A DNA stretch of 64,000 nt, taken from assembly GCA_030441535.1 (NCBI GenBank), contig JAUJFZ010000004.1, forward strand, positions 1 to 64,000. Reading direction: 5' to 3'. This document shows positions 41,889 to 51,517 of the stretch, one piece after another. This stretch comes from Betaproteobacteria bacterium LSUCC0117 (lineage in GTDB: Bacteria; Pseudomonadota; Gammaproteobacteria; Burkholderiales; Burkholderiaceae_C). Every line of letters begins with the position of its first letter. The stretch's first letter is position 1. The position numbers were made by a program, and so were the translations under genes. Under the pieces are notes generated by a model. It made no database searches and was not told where the DNA came from. It saw nothing but the letters and a program-made list of their open reading frames with translations.

Positions 41889-43013
41889 ATGAAGTTAAAA
41901 CAAACACTGGTGGCCATGGTCACCATGGGGGCGATGAGTACGGCCGCTTGGGCCGACATCACCATTGGCGTAAACCTCTCGCTGACGGGTGGTGGCGCCG
42001 CTTTGGGCCTGCCCATGCAGAGCATGATCAAGACGTTTCCCAGCTCGATTGCTGGTGAAAAAGTGAACGTGATCGTTCTTGACGACGCATCTGACCCTGG
42101 TAAAGCGGCGCAAAACGCGCGTCGCTTTGTTAATCAAGACAAAGTTGACGTGATTTTCGGCGGTAACTTGACGCCCACGACCATGGCAATTGGTCCGATT
42201 GCGACCGAGGCAAAAACGGTACAAATTTCAGGCGCGCCGGGTAAGGATGGTGAGTTTGTCTTCATCCTGCCGCAGGGCTTTAGCGTGATGGCGCACGCCA
42301 TGATGCAACACATCAAGGCCAAGGGTGTTAAGACCTTGGGCTTTATTGGTTACTCTGACGGTTACGGCGAGGGTTGGCTCAAGGCCATGGAGCCCATGCT
42401 CAAGGAGGCCAATATCAAATTGGTTGGTGTGGAGCGTTTCGCACGCACAGATACCAGTGTGACGCCTCAGGCCCTGAAGCTGGTTGCCGCCAACCCCGAT
42501 GCGGTTTTGGTGGTGGCCTCTGGCTCTATTGCGCCGATGCCTGAGATTGCGCTTCGTGACCGTGGTTACAAGGGCCTCACATATCAAACACACGGCGCAG
42601 CCAGTCCTGACTTGATGCGCATTGGTGGCAAGGCCGTGGAGGGTACTTTTGTGGTGTCAGGGCCAGCGATCTTCGCGGACAAATTGCCCGCTGGTCACCC
42701 CTCTAGACCTGTATCAATGGACTTCGCCAAGAAATTCAAAGAGGCGACAGGTAGCGATAAGCTGAGTCCGTTTGCTGGCCATTCATACGACTTCATGGTC
42801 GTGATGGAAAAAGCCGTTCCGATCGCGTTGAAGAAGGCGAAGCCAGGTACCGAGGCTTTCCGCTTGGCTTTACTTGATGCGCTGAACACCATGGGCCGTA
42901 CCGTGATTTCCCACGGCGTGATGAACTGGAGTGCCAGCGATCATTGGGGCTACACCAATGAAACGGGTGTGATGGTCGTCGTGAAAAACGGCGCCTTTGA
43001 AGTCCTGAATTAA
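41889..43013 (+). CDS. Branched-chain-type ABC transporter substrate-binding protein (LivK-like)
   Basis: 374-residue periplasmic binding protein. Signal peptide MKLKQTLVAMVTMGAMSTAAWA, then DITIGVNLSLTGGGAALG, the family opening of the LivK/AmiC fold, with a VDVIFGGNLTPTTMAIGPIA region. AAGGAG precedes the ATG at 41889; earlier in-frame ATGs at 41856 and 41874 give poor leaders. LivK-type receptors close to aromatic genes often bind aromatic acids rather than leucine. It heads the operon ending in a MobA-like monooxygenase, so a hydroxybenzoate-like ligand is plausible. Confidence 0.92.
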   Translation: MKLKQTLVAMVTMGAMSTAAWADITIGVNLSLTGGGAALGLPMQSMIKTFPSSIAGEKVNVIVLDDASDPGKAAQNARRFVNQDKVDVIFGGNLTPTTMAIGPIATEAKTVQISGAPGKDGEFVFILPQGFSVMAHAMMQHIKAKGVKTLGFIGYSDGYGEGWLKAMEPMLKEANIKLVGVERFARTDTSVTPQALKLVAANPDAVLVVASGSIAPMPEIALRDRGYKGLTYQTHGAASPDLMRIGGKAVEGTFVVSGPAIFADKLPAGHPSRPVSMDFAKKFKEATGSDKLSPFAGHSYDFMVVMEKAVPIALKKAKPGTEAFRLALLDALNTMGRTVISHGVMNWSASDHWGYTNETGVMVVVKNGAFEVLN

Positions 43014-43037
43014 GCGGCGACGTCAGACGGGATCACC

Positions 43038-44078
43038 ATGGACATCACGATTGCAGGCATGCTGGCCGTCGATGGCCTGACCAACGGCGCGATTTATGCG
43101 TTGCTTGGTTTGGCCACTGTCATGGTGTTTGCGGTGACCCGTGTCATTTTCATTCCACAGGGTGAGTTCGTCGCATTTGGTGCGCTCACCTTGGCGATGT
43201 TTATCGATCACAAGGTGCCCGGCACTGTGTGGTTGCTTCTCATCATGGCGTTGGTGGTAGCCCTGCAAGAGGGCGTTGGTGCTGTGCGAGCGGGGGCTCC
43301 CTTTCAACAGGCGCTGACCCGTGCGGTCAAGCCATTGCTCATTCCGTTCACGACGGCTGGGCTTTCGATTTGGCTGGCACCTCATGAGCTTCCCATGTGG
43401 TCGATGGTCTTGCTCAGCCTCGCACTCGTTACCGCGATGGGCCCGCTGCTTTATCGTCTGGCATATCAATCGCTGGAGTCGGCCACGCCGCTTGTTTTGC
43501 TCATCGTGTCGGTGGGTGTGCACTTTGCGTTAACCGGGCTGGCACTGCTGTTTTTTGGCCCTGAGGGTTTTCGTAACCCGGCCTTTTGGGATGAACGCCT
43601 GCAGATCGGTACCGTACCGATCAATGGACAGGCCGTGATTATTTTTGTAACGGCATTGCTGTTCATCGTGGCGCTGTGGTACTTCTTCGGGAACACGCTG
43701 TTTGGAAAAGCGCTGCGTGCGACAGCCGTCAATCGCAACGGCGCACGCCTGATGGGTATCTCGACCCACACGGCTGGACAACTCACTTTCACTTTGGCGG
43801 CATTTATCGGTGCCTTGTCTGGCCTGCTGATAGGGCCCACAACAACCATCCTCTACGACTCGGGCTTTTTAATTGGGCTCAAGGGTTTTGTTGCGGCGGT
43901 CATTGCGGGGCTAGCCAGTTATCCCGGCGCGCTTGTGGTTGCCTTGGGTGTGGGGTTGGTGGAAGCGTTTAGCTCTTTTTGGGCGAGCGCATTCAAGGAG
44001 GTGATTGTGTTTGCGCTCATCCTTCCTGCGCTGTGGCTGCGTTCGCGCCACGTGACGGACGATGAGGAGGAGCATTGA
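43038..44078 (+). CDS. Branched-chain-type ABC transporter permease (LivH-like)
   Basis: 346-residue inner-membrane permease, opening with DGLTNGAIYALLGLATVMVFAVTRVIFIPQGEF, the LivH signature, and containing GARLMGIST and FIGALSGLLIGPT. Eight to nine hydrophobic segments. It is longer than the usual 290-310. Its stop lies just before the start of the fused LivMG gene. Confidence 0.92.
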   Translation: MDITIAGMLAVDGLTNGAIYALLGLATVMVFAVTRVIFIPQGEFVAFGALTLAMFIDHKVPGTVWLLLIMALVVALQEGVGAVRAGAPFQQALTRAVKPLLIPFTTAGLSIWLAPHELPMWSMVLLSLALVTAMGPLLYRLAYQSLESATPLVLLIVSVGVHFALTGLALLFFGPEGFRNPAFWDERLQIGTVPINGQAVIIFVTALLFIVALWYFFGNTLFGKALRATAVNRNGARLMGISTHTAGQLTFTLAAFIGALSGLLIGPTTTILYDSGFLIGLKGFVAAVIAGLASYPGALVVALGVGLVEAFSSFWASAFKEVIVFALILPALWLRSRHVTDDEEEH

Positions 44079-44079
44079 G

Positions 44080-45849
44080 GTGAGCCGGTTACGTCGATAC
44101 AACCTCTGGGTGGTTCTAGCCGTTATTGTGCTGCTCTCCCTCTTACCGTTACCCGCTTTCTGGGTCGCGCAACTGAATTACACCGGCCTGTTTGCACTGA
44201 CTTGTCTCGGGTTGGTTTTATTAACGGGTGTGGCCGGATTGACGTCCTTCGGGCAAGCTGCATTCGTCGGTATTGGCGCTTACACAGCGGCATGGTGCTC
44301 GCTTAACTTAGGGTGGCCGCCGACTGTGACGTTGATTCTGGGCGTCACCCTGACGGGTGTCAGTGCTTGGGTGATCGGTCGCATCACCTTGCGCTTGTCC
44401 GGGCACTACCTACCGCTCGCCACCATCGCGTGGGGACTGTCGCTCTACTACCTAATGGGTAATTTAGAGGCGTTGGGTAAATACGATGGTTTGATTGGAT
44501 TGAATAGCTTGACTTTGTTTGGGCATGAGATTGGTCAAGGTCGGGGCTTCTTTGTGGTCTCTTGGAGTTTGCTCTGGGTGGCAACTGTCGCGCTGACTTT
44601 TTTATTGAATTCAAGGCCTGGACGTGCGATTCGCGCTCTGAAAGACGGCCGACAAATGGCCGAAGCGATGGGTGTCGATACATTTGGCTACAAAGTGACT
44701 ATTTTTGTAATCGCTGCGGTATTGGCCAGTGTGGCGGGCTGGCTCATGGCCTACTACCAACGCGCGGTTAATCCGTCGGCATTCGGATTGAAGTGGGGTA
44801 TCGAGTACCTGTTCATGGTTGTGGTTGGTGGGGCGGGTAGCCTCTGGGGTGCTTGGCTGGGCGCTGGCGTGGTACGTGTGCTTGATGAGCAGTTGCAGGC
44901 GTGGCTGCCGCAGTTGCTGGGGATGAGTGGGAGCTTTGAGAGCATCGTTTTTGGTGTGATGCTGGTGCTCATTCTGAAGTATCGACCAGACGGTCTGTGG
45001 TCATGGGTGCAGCAGGGTCTCGGTAAGACCGAGCGAACACGTGACTGGGATGACGCCGACGTACTCACACAGCGTACCAAGCCAGCCATGGGGGACGTGG
45101 TGCTGGACGTCCAAAAAATCAGAAAGAGTTTTGGCGGACTGGTCGCGGTCAATGACATCAGCTTCCAAGTGCGCGCAGGACAGATCGTGGGGTTGATTGG
45201 ACCTAACGGCGCGGGTAAATCGACAACCTTCAACCTCATTACGGGTACGTTGCCATTGAGTGCTGGAGAGGTGTATTTTGGCGGTCAGCCGGTGCATGGC
45301 TTGCATGCGCGCGATATCGCAAAGCGTGGTTTGATGCGCACCTTCCAGCACGTCAAGATGATTCCTGAGATGAGTGTGTTGGATAACGTAGCCATTGGTG
45401 CCCATTCCCGCAGCAAAGGGGAAGTGTTCAGCGCCATTTTGCGGCGCAACCGTGGTGAGGAGAAATCCATCATGGCCGAAGCCGAGCGTCAGCTGAAGCG
45501 GGTCGGTTTGGGTGACTGGATACACGAGCAAGCGGCCAATTTGCCGATGGGGCAACAGCGTCTGATGGAAATCGCTCGCGCCCTATGCGCTGACCCGACA
45601 TTGCTTCTACTCGACGAACCAGCCGCCGGCTTACGCTATCTAGAAAAGCAAGAATTGATGCGTGTGTTGCGCCAACTGCAATCTGAAGGGATGAGCATCT
45701 TGCTGGTGGAACACGATATGGACTTGGTGATGGACGTGTGCGAGACCATCGTTGTGATGGAGTTTGGCACCTACCTCACGCAGGGGACGCCCGACGAGGT
45801 ACAAGCAGATCCCAAAGTGCGGGCAGCCTATTTAGGAACGGAGCATTGA
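44080..45849 (+). CDS. Fused ABC permease-ATPase (LivM-LivG)
   Basis: 589-residue fusion: residues 1 to about 320 are a LivM-type permease (GLTSFGQAAFVGIGAYTAAW, the FGQAAFVGIGAY signature, and FLMVVVGGAGSLWGAWLGA), and about 350-589 are a LivG-type ATPase with Walker A GPNGAGKST, an Arg-rich Q loop MRTFQHVKMI, signature region LPMGQQRLMEIARAL, and Walker B LLLLDEPAAGL. Usually these are two genes. GTG 44080 follows GAGGAGG; ATG 44062 would add six residues and overlap LivH. Overlaps show it belongs to the same operon. Confidence 0.88.
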   Translation: MSRLRRYNLWVVLAVIVLLSLLPLPAFWVAQLNYTGLFALTCLGLVLLTGVAGLTSFGQAAFVGIGAYTAAWCSLNLGWPPTVTLILGVTLTGVSAWVIGRITLRLSGHYLPLATIAWGLSLYYLMGNLEALGKYDGLIGLNSLTLFGHEIGQGRGFFVVSWSLLWVATVALTFLLNSRPGRAIRALKDGRQMAEAMGVDTFGYKVTIFVIAAVLASVAGWLMAYYQRAVNPSAFGLKWGIEYLFMVVVGGAGSLWGAWLGAGVVRVLDEQLQAWLPQLLGMSGSFESIVFGVMLVLILKYRPDGLWSWVQQGLGKTERTRDWDDADVLTQRTKPAMGDVVLDVQKIRKSFGGLVAVNDISFQVRAGQIVGLIGPNGAGKSTTFNLITGTLPLSAGEVYFGGQPVHGLHARDIAKRGLMRTFQHVKMIPEMSVLDNVAIGAHSRSKGEVFSAILRRNRGEEKSIMAEAERQLKRVGLGDWIHEQAANLPMGQQRLMEIARALCADPTLLLLDEPAAGLRYLEKQELMRVLRQLQSEGMSILLVEHDMDLVMDVCETIVVMEFGTYLTQGTPDEVQADPKVRAAYLGTEH

Positions 45850-45851
45850 CC

Positions 45852-46592
45852 ATGACCGTTCCAATTTTGAAAGTGACCAACATGCATGCCGGCTTCGGCA
45901 AGGCAGAGGTGTTGCACGGTATCAGCTTGGAGGTGATGCCGGGCGGGGTCATCACCGTGATTGGCCCCAACGGCGCCGGTAAATCTACTACTCTGAATGC
46001 GCTCATGGGCCTGTTGAAAGCGAATGGTGGCATTGAGTTCAATGGACAAGCTATCGATGGCACCACGCTTGAAGAGCGCGTGATGCTGGGAATTGCTTTG
46101 GTGCCTGAGCGTCGGGAGCTTTTTACCACTATGTCGGTGGCTGACAATTTGTTATTGGGCGGTTATCGCCCAATGAAGCTCGGGGATCGTCAATGGCGGG
46201 ATGGGCTGGATCAGGTCTACAGCCTTTTTCCAAGGCTGAAGGAGCGTGAGCGACAGATGGCGGGGACCCTATCGGGCGGGGAACGTCAAATGCTGGCAGT
46301 TGCGCGCGCCCTGATGGGACAACCCAAACTGCTCATGCTGGATGAGCCCAGTTTGGGCTTGGCGCCGCGAGTAGTGAAGGAAATTTTCAATATTATCGAG
46401 CGCCTGCGTGAGAGTGGCGTCAGCATCTTGCTGGTTGAGCAAAATGCCCGCGCCGCGTTGGCTGTGGCTGATCATGCCTACGTGCTCGAAACAGGTGATA
46501 TCAGTTTACAAGGCCCTGCAGGCGAGTTGGCTAAAGATCCACGAGTCATCGAGACTTACCTCGGATCGGGCAAGAGCAAATCAGCCGCTTGA
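45852..46592 (+). CDS. Branched-chain-type ABC transporter ATPase (LivF-like)
   Basis: 246-residue ATPase: Walker A GPNGAGKST near residue 36, signature GTLSGGERQMLAVARAL and Walker B LLMLDEPSLGLAPRVVKEIF. It opens with MTVPILKVTNMHAGFGKAEVLHGI. It begins 2 bases after the LivMG stop and completes the transporter. Thirty-five bases later comes the monooxygenase gene on the same strand. Confidence 0.92.
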   Translation: MTVPILKVTNMHAGFGKAEVLHGISLEVMPGGVITVIGPNGAGKSTTLNALMGLLKANGGIEFNGQAIDGTTLEERVMLGIALVPERRELFTTMSVADNLLLGGYRPMKLGDRQWRDGLDQVYSLFPRLKERERQMAGTLSGGERQMLAVARALMGQPKLLMLDEPSLGLAPRVVKEIFNIIERLRESGVSILLVEQNARAALAVADHAYVLETGDISLQGPAGELAKDPRVIETYLGSGKSKSAA

Positions 46593-46627
46593 TCACAATA
46601 GATAACAACTTGACTTGAAATTGGCAT

Positions 46628-48547
46628 ATGCAGTTTTATAGAGATGGTTTTCGTGGCGGCAATCCAGATATCAAACAAGCCGCCCCCAATCGACGTAACC
46701 GCGGGCCGCATGAGCCCTTGCCAGAAACCGTTGATGTGCTGATCGCGGGCACTGGCCCAGCCGGTCTGTGCCTGGCGGCGCAGCTGGCGCAATTCCCCGA
46801 GATCGAGACCTTAATTGTTGAGCGCATGCCCAGCAACATCATCAAGGGCAAAGCCGACGGCATTAACACCCGGTCGATGGAGATGTTCCAAGCCTTTGGC
46901 TTTGCAGACAAGGTCAAACGAGAGACTTATTGGGTGAATCAAACGGCATTCTGGATGCCCGACCCCGCTAATCCGTCGCACATCAAGCGGGTGGGGCGTG
47001 TACAAGACGTGGCCGACGACAGCTCAGAGATGCCGCACATCTTGATTAACCAAGCACGCTTGCACGAGCTGTTTTTGGAGGTCATGAAAAATTCACCTTC
47101 CCGTTTGGAGCCTGACTACGGCTGGGAGATATTGAATGTCGAGATTGACCCGGCCACCGATGACCATCCCGTGACGGTGACGCTGCGTGACGCCTCGGGC
47201 TTGAATTGGGGGGCGACCCGTCAGGTTCGGGCCAACTACGTTGTCGGTTGCGATGGCGCGCATTCAGCCGTTCGCAAAGCGATTGGTGGTGAGTTACACG
47301 GCGATGCCGCCAACCAGGCCTGGGGGGTGATTGACCTTTTGGCCAACACGGATTTCCCAGATGTTCGTCAAAAGTGTTTGATCTCTTCAGCCAGCGAGGG
47401 CAACTTGTTACTCCTGCCGCGCGAGGGAGGCTATATCTTCCGCATCTATGTCGAGCTCGATAAGCTCAACGTGGGCGAGCGGGCGGCGCAGCGCAAGCTG
47501 TCGCAAGCGGACATGCTGGCGGCTGCCAATCGCATCATTAGCCCTTATTCGTTCGAGGTTAAAGAGGTGGTTTGGTGGTCGATTTATGACATTGGACACA
47601 GCATCACGGATAAGTTTGATGATGTCCCAGAGGGCGTTGATCGCAACCCCCGCGTCTTCACCGCAGGGGACGCTTGCCATACCCACTCGCCGAAAGCGGG
47701 ACAGGGGATGAACGTATCCATGCAAGACACGTTTAACCTGGGTTGGAAGTTGGTGCAGGTGCTGCAAGGCCGCGCTGACGCCCAACTGTTACGCAGCTAC
47801 TCGAAAGAGCGCTTCACAGAGGCTAAGCGTCTGGTCGAGACTGATCACAAGTGGGCACGCGTGATGTCAGCGCCTACCACACCGGCTGAGCGTGAGGGGC
47901 TGGAGGAGCCGCGCATCATCCGGCAATTTAAAGACAATTTAGAGTTCACAGGCGGCAATGCCGTTCACTACGATGCCTCTGACTTGTTTGCAGGCGATGC
48001 GCATCAAGCGTTGGCTACGGGGGAGGTGGTTGGGCGTCGGTTTCACTCGGCACCCGTCGTACGCTTGGCTGATGCCAAGCAGATGCAGTTGGGCCATGTG
48101 GCGCAAGCTGATGCCCGGTGGCGACTGTATGTGTTTGCTGGTCAAGGTGACTGCGCTGAGCCGGGCTCAGCGGTTTGCAAGCTGGCTGATTGGTTGGCTT
48201 CGGCGGCAGATTCGCCCGTTGTGCGCCACACCCGTCCCGACGAGGACATCGACGCCGTCATCGATGTGCGTGTGATTTTTCAGCAGACCTTTGATCAATT
48301 GGCTTACGAAAAGATGCCTGGCTTGCTGCGCCCCAAAACCGGCAAACTGGGTTTACAAGACCATGAAAAGGTCTTTTGCGTTGACCACAAAGGGGGGGGG
48401 GACATCTTCGATATGCGTGGTATTGACCGCACGCAAGGCTGCATGGTCGTGGTGCGACCCGATCAATACGTGGCCCACGTTTTGCCGTTGGATGCCTATG
48501 CGGCGTTATCGCAATTCTTTGCCGGTATTTTGAAAAGCTGCCGCTGA
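46628..48547 (+). CDS. mobA: FAD monooxygenase, MobA-like (3-hydroxybenzoate 4-monooxygenase/phenol hydroxylase family)
   Basis: 639-residue class A flavoprotein monooxygenase: VLIAGTGPAGLCLAAQL near residue 38, VGCDGAHSAVRKAIGG near 200, GDACHTHSPKAGQGMNVSMQDTFNLGWKL near 348, then a thioredoxin-like C-terminal domain. Length and the opening MQFYRDGFRGGNPDIK closely resemble Comamonas testosteroni MobA, which makes protocatechuate from 3-hydroxybenzoate; other members hydroxylate phenol. Substrate is therefore likely but not proven. A run of 10 Gs at 48392-48401 lies in frame. It follows the LivKHMGF genes closely, and no ring-cleavage dioxygenase is nearby. Confidence 0.88.
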   Translation: MQFYRDGFRGGNPDIKQAAPNRRNRGPHEPLPETVDVLIAGTGPAGLCLAAQLAQFPEIETLIVERMPSNIIKGKADGINTRSMEMFQAFGFADKVKRETYWVNQTAFWMPDPANPSHIKRVGRVQDVADDSSEMPHILINQARLHELFLEVMKNSPSRLEPDYGWEILNVEIDPATDDHPVTVTLRDASGLNWGATRQVRANYVVGCDGAHSAVRKAIGGELHGDAANQAWGVIDLLANTDFPDVRQKCLISSASEGNLLLLPREGGYIFRIYVELDKLNVGERAAQRKLSQADMLAAANRIISPYSFEVKEVVWWSIYDIGHSITDKFDDVPEGVDRNPRVFTAGDACHTHSPKAGQGMNVSMQDTFNLGWKLVQVLQGRADAQLLRSYSKERFTEAKRLVETDHKWARVMSAPTTPAEREGLEEPRIIRQFKDNLEFTGGNAVHYDASDLFAGDAHQALATGEVVGRRFHSAPVVRLADAKQMQLGHVAQADARWRLYVFAGQGDCAEPGSAVCKLADWLASAADSPVVRHTRPDEDIDAVIDVRVIFQQTFDQLAYEKMPGLLRPKTGKLGLQDHEKVFCVDHKGGGDIFDMRGIDRTQGCMVVVRPDQYVAHVLPLDAYAALSQFFAGILKSCR

Positions 48548-48548
48548 T

Positions 48549-48986
48549 TTATTTAGGCTGGTAAATCTTCATCAGTAACCGGCGCAGGGTAGCCAGCTCG
48601 GCTTTGGTGAGTTTGGCAACAGCGTCGTTGTCCGATGCCGCGGCGGCGGCTTCGGCCTCTTTCATGAGTGCCATACCTTCCGGCGTCAGAGACAGACCAA
48701 TTGCCCGACCATCCGTCGGGTGCGGGCTGCGCTTAATCAGGTGACGCTTCTCAAAGGTGCGCAGGAAAACCACCATGTTGGGGGGTAACAGGTTGAGCGC
48801 TAGGCAAAGCTGTCGCGAGGTGACCCCTGGGTTGTGGTGTATGACAGATAACACCGAAAAATCAACGGGGCTCAATTCGAATCGCGCCATGTTCTCAGTG
48901 AAGCGCCCAATAATCGTGAGTGCGGCGCGTCGTGCGTTGTACCCAACCAATGATTCGAGCGCGGTTAGGTCGAGCGAATCACTCAT
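48549..48986 (-). CDS. MarR-family regulator of the hydroxycinnamate cluster
   Basis: 145-residue MarR protein with the winged helix SRQLCLALNLLPPNMVVFLRTFEKRHLIKR and wing PTDGRAIGLSLTPEGMAL. The ATG at 48986 overlaps the acyl-CoA dehydrogenase stop as ATGA, so it is the last gene of the operon that starts near 54168. A palindrome with TAGTTATT/AATAACTA arms lies in the divergent promoter at 54209-54227 and is the likely operator. Related MarR repressors of hydroxycinnamate genes respond to the CoA thioester; that is inferred here. Its end adjoins the convergent monooxygenase gene. Confidence 0.88.
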   Translation of the reverse strand: MSDSLDLTALESLVGYNARRAALTIIGRFTENMARFELSPVDFSVLSVIHHNPGVTSRQLCLALNLLPPNMVVFLRTFEKRHLIKRSPHPTDGRAIGLSLTPEGMALMKEAEAAAAASDNDAVAKLTKAELATLRRLLMKIYQPK

Positions 48987-50710
48987 AGTGCGGCAAACTG
49001 CGTCTGAATAATGGTCAAGCGCATATTGAATTCCGGTAAAACCCATGATTTTAAAGCTTGGTCCTGTCCTGTCCACCGAGGATCATCCGCTTCGATTGCC
49101 GCCCTGATTCGGCGCCATGCCCAGCCCATTAGGGCAAGGTGAGTGAGGCGGAGGTAGTCGCCTGCAATGGCACTCAAGGTTGTGGCGCCGGTGGGTTGCT
49201 GAGCCACTTCAATAGCCTGCGCCGTGATTGCCCGCAATTGATTGAGTTGCGTTATGGCGTGTGCGCCATCAGCCTCAGTACCATCGATATCAAGAATCAG
49301 CTGGTCGCACAGTTGGACCAGGTTTGCGCCACCATCAACCAGTACCTTGCGCATCAGTAAGTCGAGCGCTTGGATTTCATTCGTACCCTCGTAGATCATG
49401 GCAATCCGCGCGTCTCTGACGTGTTGCTCAATACCCCACTCGCGTATGTAGCCGTGTCCACCAAAGACTTGTAGGCACTCGCTCGCGCCATGGAACCCCT
49501 GATCTGTGCAGGCTGACTTTAAGACAGGGGTTACGAGGGCGCACCACCGATTAGCCGCCTCTCGCTGGTTGGCATCAGGGTGGTGCTTGGCGATGTCAAG
49601 TGCCAAACTGGTCTCATAAGCCAATACCCGCGAGGTATCGATCCAGGCTCGCTGTGTATCCAGCACGCGCCGGATGGCAGGGTGCGCGATGATCAGGTCG
49701 GGCCCTTGGTGATCTTGTTTATTTGGGTGCTGCGTTTCGAGTGCTTTCGGGGCACGCATTTGCCGCCGCTCATGGGCATAGGCGTTGGCCTTTTGCCAAG
49801 CGGCATCCAACAAGCCAACCCCTTGCAAAGCGACATGCAAGCGGGCTGCATTCATCATGATGAACATGGCGTTCAGGCCCTTATTGGCCTCGCCGACCAT
49901 CCAACCCAACGCGTCATCAAATCGCATCACACACGTTGGACTGGCATGAATGCCCATCTTTTCTTCAATCCGCTCGCAGTAGACCGCGCTGCGCGTGCCA
50001 TCGTTATAAAACTTAGGCACCAAGAAAAGTGAAAGCCCCTTTGGCCCTGGTGGCGCGTCGGGTAGGCGTGCCAGCACCAAGTGCACGATGTTATCTGTGA
50101 GGTCGTGCTCGCCGCCTGAGATAAAAATCTTGGTTCCGTTGATACGGAATTGAGCATCCGTTGTGGGGTGGGCTTTGGTGTGAACACTCCCCAAGTCGCT
50201 GCCGGCGTGTGGCTCGGTTAGGCACATGGTAGCAAGCCATTCACCCGAGCCAATTTTGCTGAGATAAGCGGTTTTTAGTTCGTCGCTGGCGTGATGTTTG
50301 ATGCATTCATATGCGCCGTGCAACAGGCCTGGTGCCATGGTCCATCCATGGTTAGCTGCCGACAGCCATTCGTATAACACGCCGTCCAGTAGTGCAGGGA
50401 GACCCTGTCCGCCATCTTCTGTATCTGCTGTCAGCGATGCCCAGCCAGCGCGCCAAAACGCTTGATAAGCGGCGGCGAATCCTGGAGGCATGGTGACTTG
50501 GCCCTGGCTGAATTTGGCCCCTTCCGAATCACCTGTTTGGTTGAGTGGCGCGATCTCGTCACTGATGAATTTCCCAGCTTCTTCTAAGATTTGCATCATC
50601 AGCGCCGCATCGACTTCTTGGAATAGGGGTAACTCGGCCAATCGCTCGGACGCGTTCAGCACCGTCTCCATGAAGAAGATGGCTTCCGAGGCCTGTGGCT
50701 GGTAGTTCAT
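48983..50710 (-). CDS. Acyl-CoA dehydrogenase, long (about 590-residue) type
   Basis: 575-residue acyl-CoA dehydrogenase of the long DmdC/AidB-adjacent branch. Landmarks are CLTEPHAGSDLGSV, FISGGEHDLTDNIVHLVLAR, the LQVFGGHGYIREW segment, and AMIYEGTNEIQALDLLMRK with the catalytic-base-type glutamate, followed by a C-terminal helical domain. In this operon it would convert aryl-propionyl-CoA (for example dihydroferuloyl-CoA) to the cinnamoyl-CoA, feeding the hydratase. Overlaps the marR gene (ATGA). Confidence 0.88.
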   Translation of the reverse strand: MNYQPQASEAIFFMETVLNASERLAELPLFQEVDAALMMQILEEAGKFISDEIAPLNQTGDSEGAKFSQGQVTMPPGFAAAYQAFWRAGWASLTADTEDGGQGLPALLDGVLYEWLSAANHGWTMAPGLLHGAYECIKHHASDELKTAYLSKIGSGEWLATMCLTEPHAGSDLGSVHTKAHPTTDAQFRINGTKIFISGGEHDLTDNIVHLVLARLPDAPPGPKGLSLFLVPKFYNDGTRSAVYCERIEEKMGIHASPTCVMRFDDALGWMVGEANKGLNAMFIMMNAARLHVALQGVGLLDAAWQKANAYAHERRQMRAPKALETQHPNKQDHQGPDLIIAHPAIRRVLDTQRAWIDTSRVLAYETSLALDIAKHHPDANQREAANRWCALVTPVLKSACTDQGFHGASECLQVFGGHGYIREWGIEQHVRDARIAMIYEGTNEIQALDLLMRKVLVDGGANLVQLCDQLILDIDGTEADGAHAITQLNQLRAITAQAIEVAQQPTGATTLSAIAGDYLRLTHLALMGWAWRRIRAAIEADDPRWTGQDQALKSWVLPEFNMRLTIIQTQFAAL

Positions 50711-50734
50711 CCGGGGTCGATGCGATGAAGTCGG

Positions 50735-51499
50735 TCAGCGGGGTGCCATGCGCAGTGCACCGTCTAGACGGATGACTTCCCCATTCAGGTGATCATTGTT
50801 GACGATATGGCAAGCCAATTGGGCGAATTCTGCTGGCTTACCTAGCCGTGCTGGGAATGGTATCGACGCTGCAAGTGATTGTTGGACGGGCTCGGGCAGC
50901 GTCGCCATCAAGGGGGTTGCAAATAAGCCAGGCGCAATCGTACAGACGCGAATGCCATGCTGCGCCAAGTCGCGTGCCATCGGCAATGTCATGCTTACTA
51001 AGCCACCTTTTGACGCGCTGTAGGCTTGCTGTCCGACTTGGCCATCATAGGCAGCAACCGATGCCGTGAATAAAAGGACACCGCGCTGCCCATCTTCACC
51101 AGGTGACAGCTTTGCGCAGGTCGCTGCAAACAAGCGACTGATGTTGTAAGCACCCAGCAGGTTTACATTGATCACGCGCGCGAAATCTTCGAGGGGGGCC
51201 GCGTTACCGTCTTTGCCAACCACGCGTTTTGCTGTGCCGATACCGGCAATGTTCATGAGAATACGCGCTGGGCCGTGTGCGTTGGTTGCCGCCGCCAGTG
51301 CGGACTCGACGCTTGCGGTGTCCGTAATATCGCACTCGCAGGCGATCCCCCCAATCTCGGCAGCGACCTGTTGGGCCTGACCCAGATTGACATCGAGCAC
51401 GGCGACTTTCGCGCCCAGTCGCGCTAGTTCGCGAGCGGTGGCCTCACCCAACCCCGATGCGCCGCCCGTGACGAGTGCGGCCTGTCCTTGGATGTTCAT
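50735..51499 (-). CDS. SDR-family 3-hydroxyacyl-CoA dehydrogenase (phenylhydroxypropionyl-CoA dehydrogenase-like)
   Basis: 254-residue short-chain dehydrogenase: TGGASGLGEATARELA at 11-26, NIAGIG near 87, catalytic S145-type serine in LLFTASVAAYDG, and YSASKGGLV for Tyr/Lys. It resembles type II 3-hydroxyacyl-CoA dehydrogenases (HSD10-like) in its GQAALVTGGASGLGEAT start. In the hydroxycinnamate route it would oxidise the beta-hydroxy-arylpropionyl-CoA to the beta-keto form. Lies between the acyl-CoA dehydrogenase and feruloyl-CoA synthetase genes with short gaps. Confidence 0.87.
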   Translation of the reverse strand: MNIQGQAALVTGGASGLGEATARELARLGAKVAVLDVNLGQAQQVAAEIGGIACECDITDTASVESALAAATNAHGPARILMNIAGIGTAKRVVGKDGNAAPLEDFARVINVNLLGAYNISRLFAATCAKLSPGEDGQRGVLLFTASVAAYDGQVGQQAYSASKGGLVSMTLPMARDLAQHGIRVCTIAPGLFATPLMATLPEPVQQSLAASIPFPARLGKPAEFAQLACHIVNNDHLNGEVIRLDGALRMAPR

Positions 51500-51517
51500 A
51501 AAATCACCTGCCTAATT

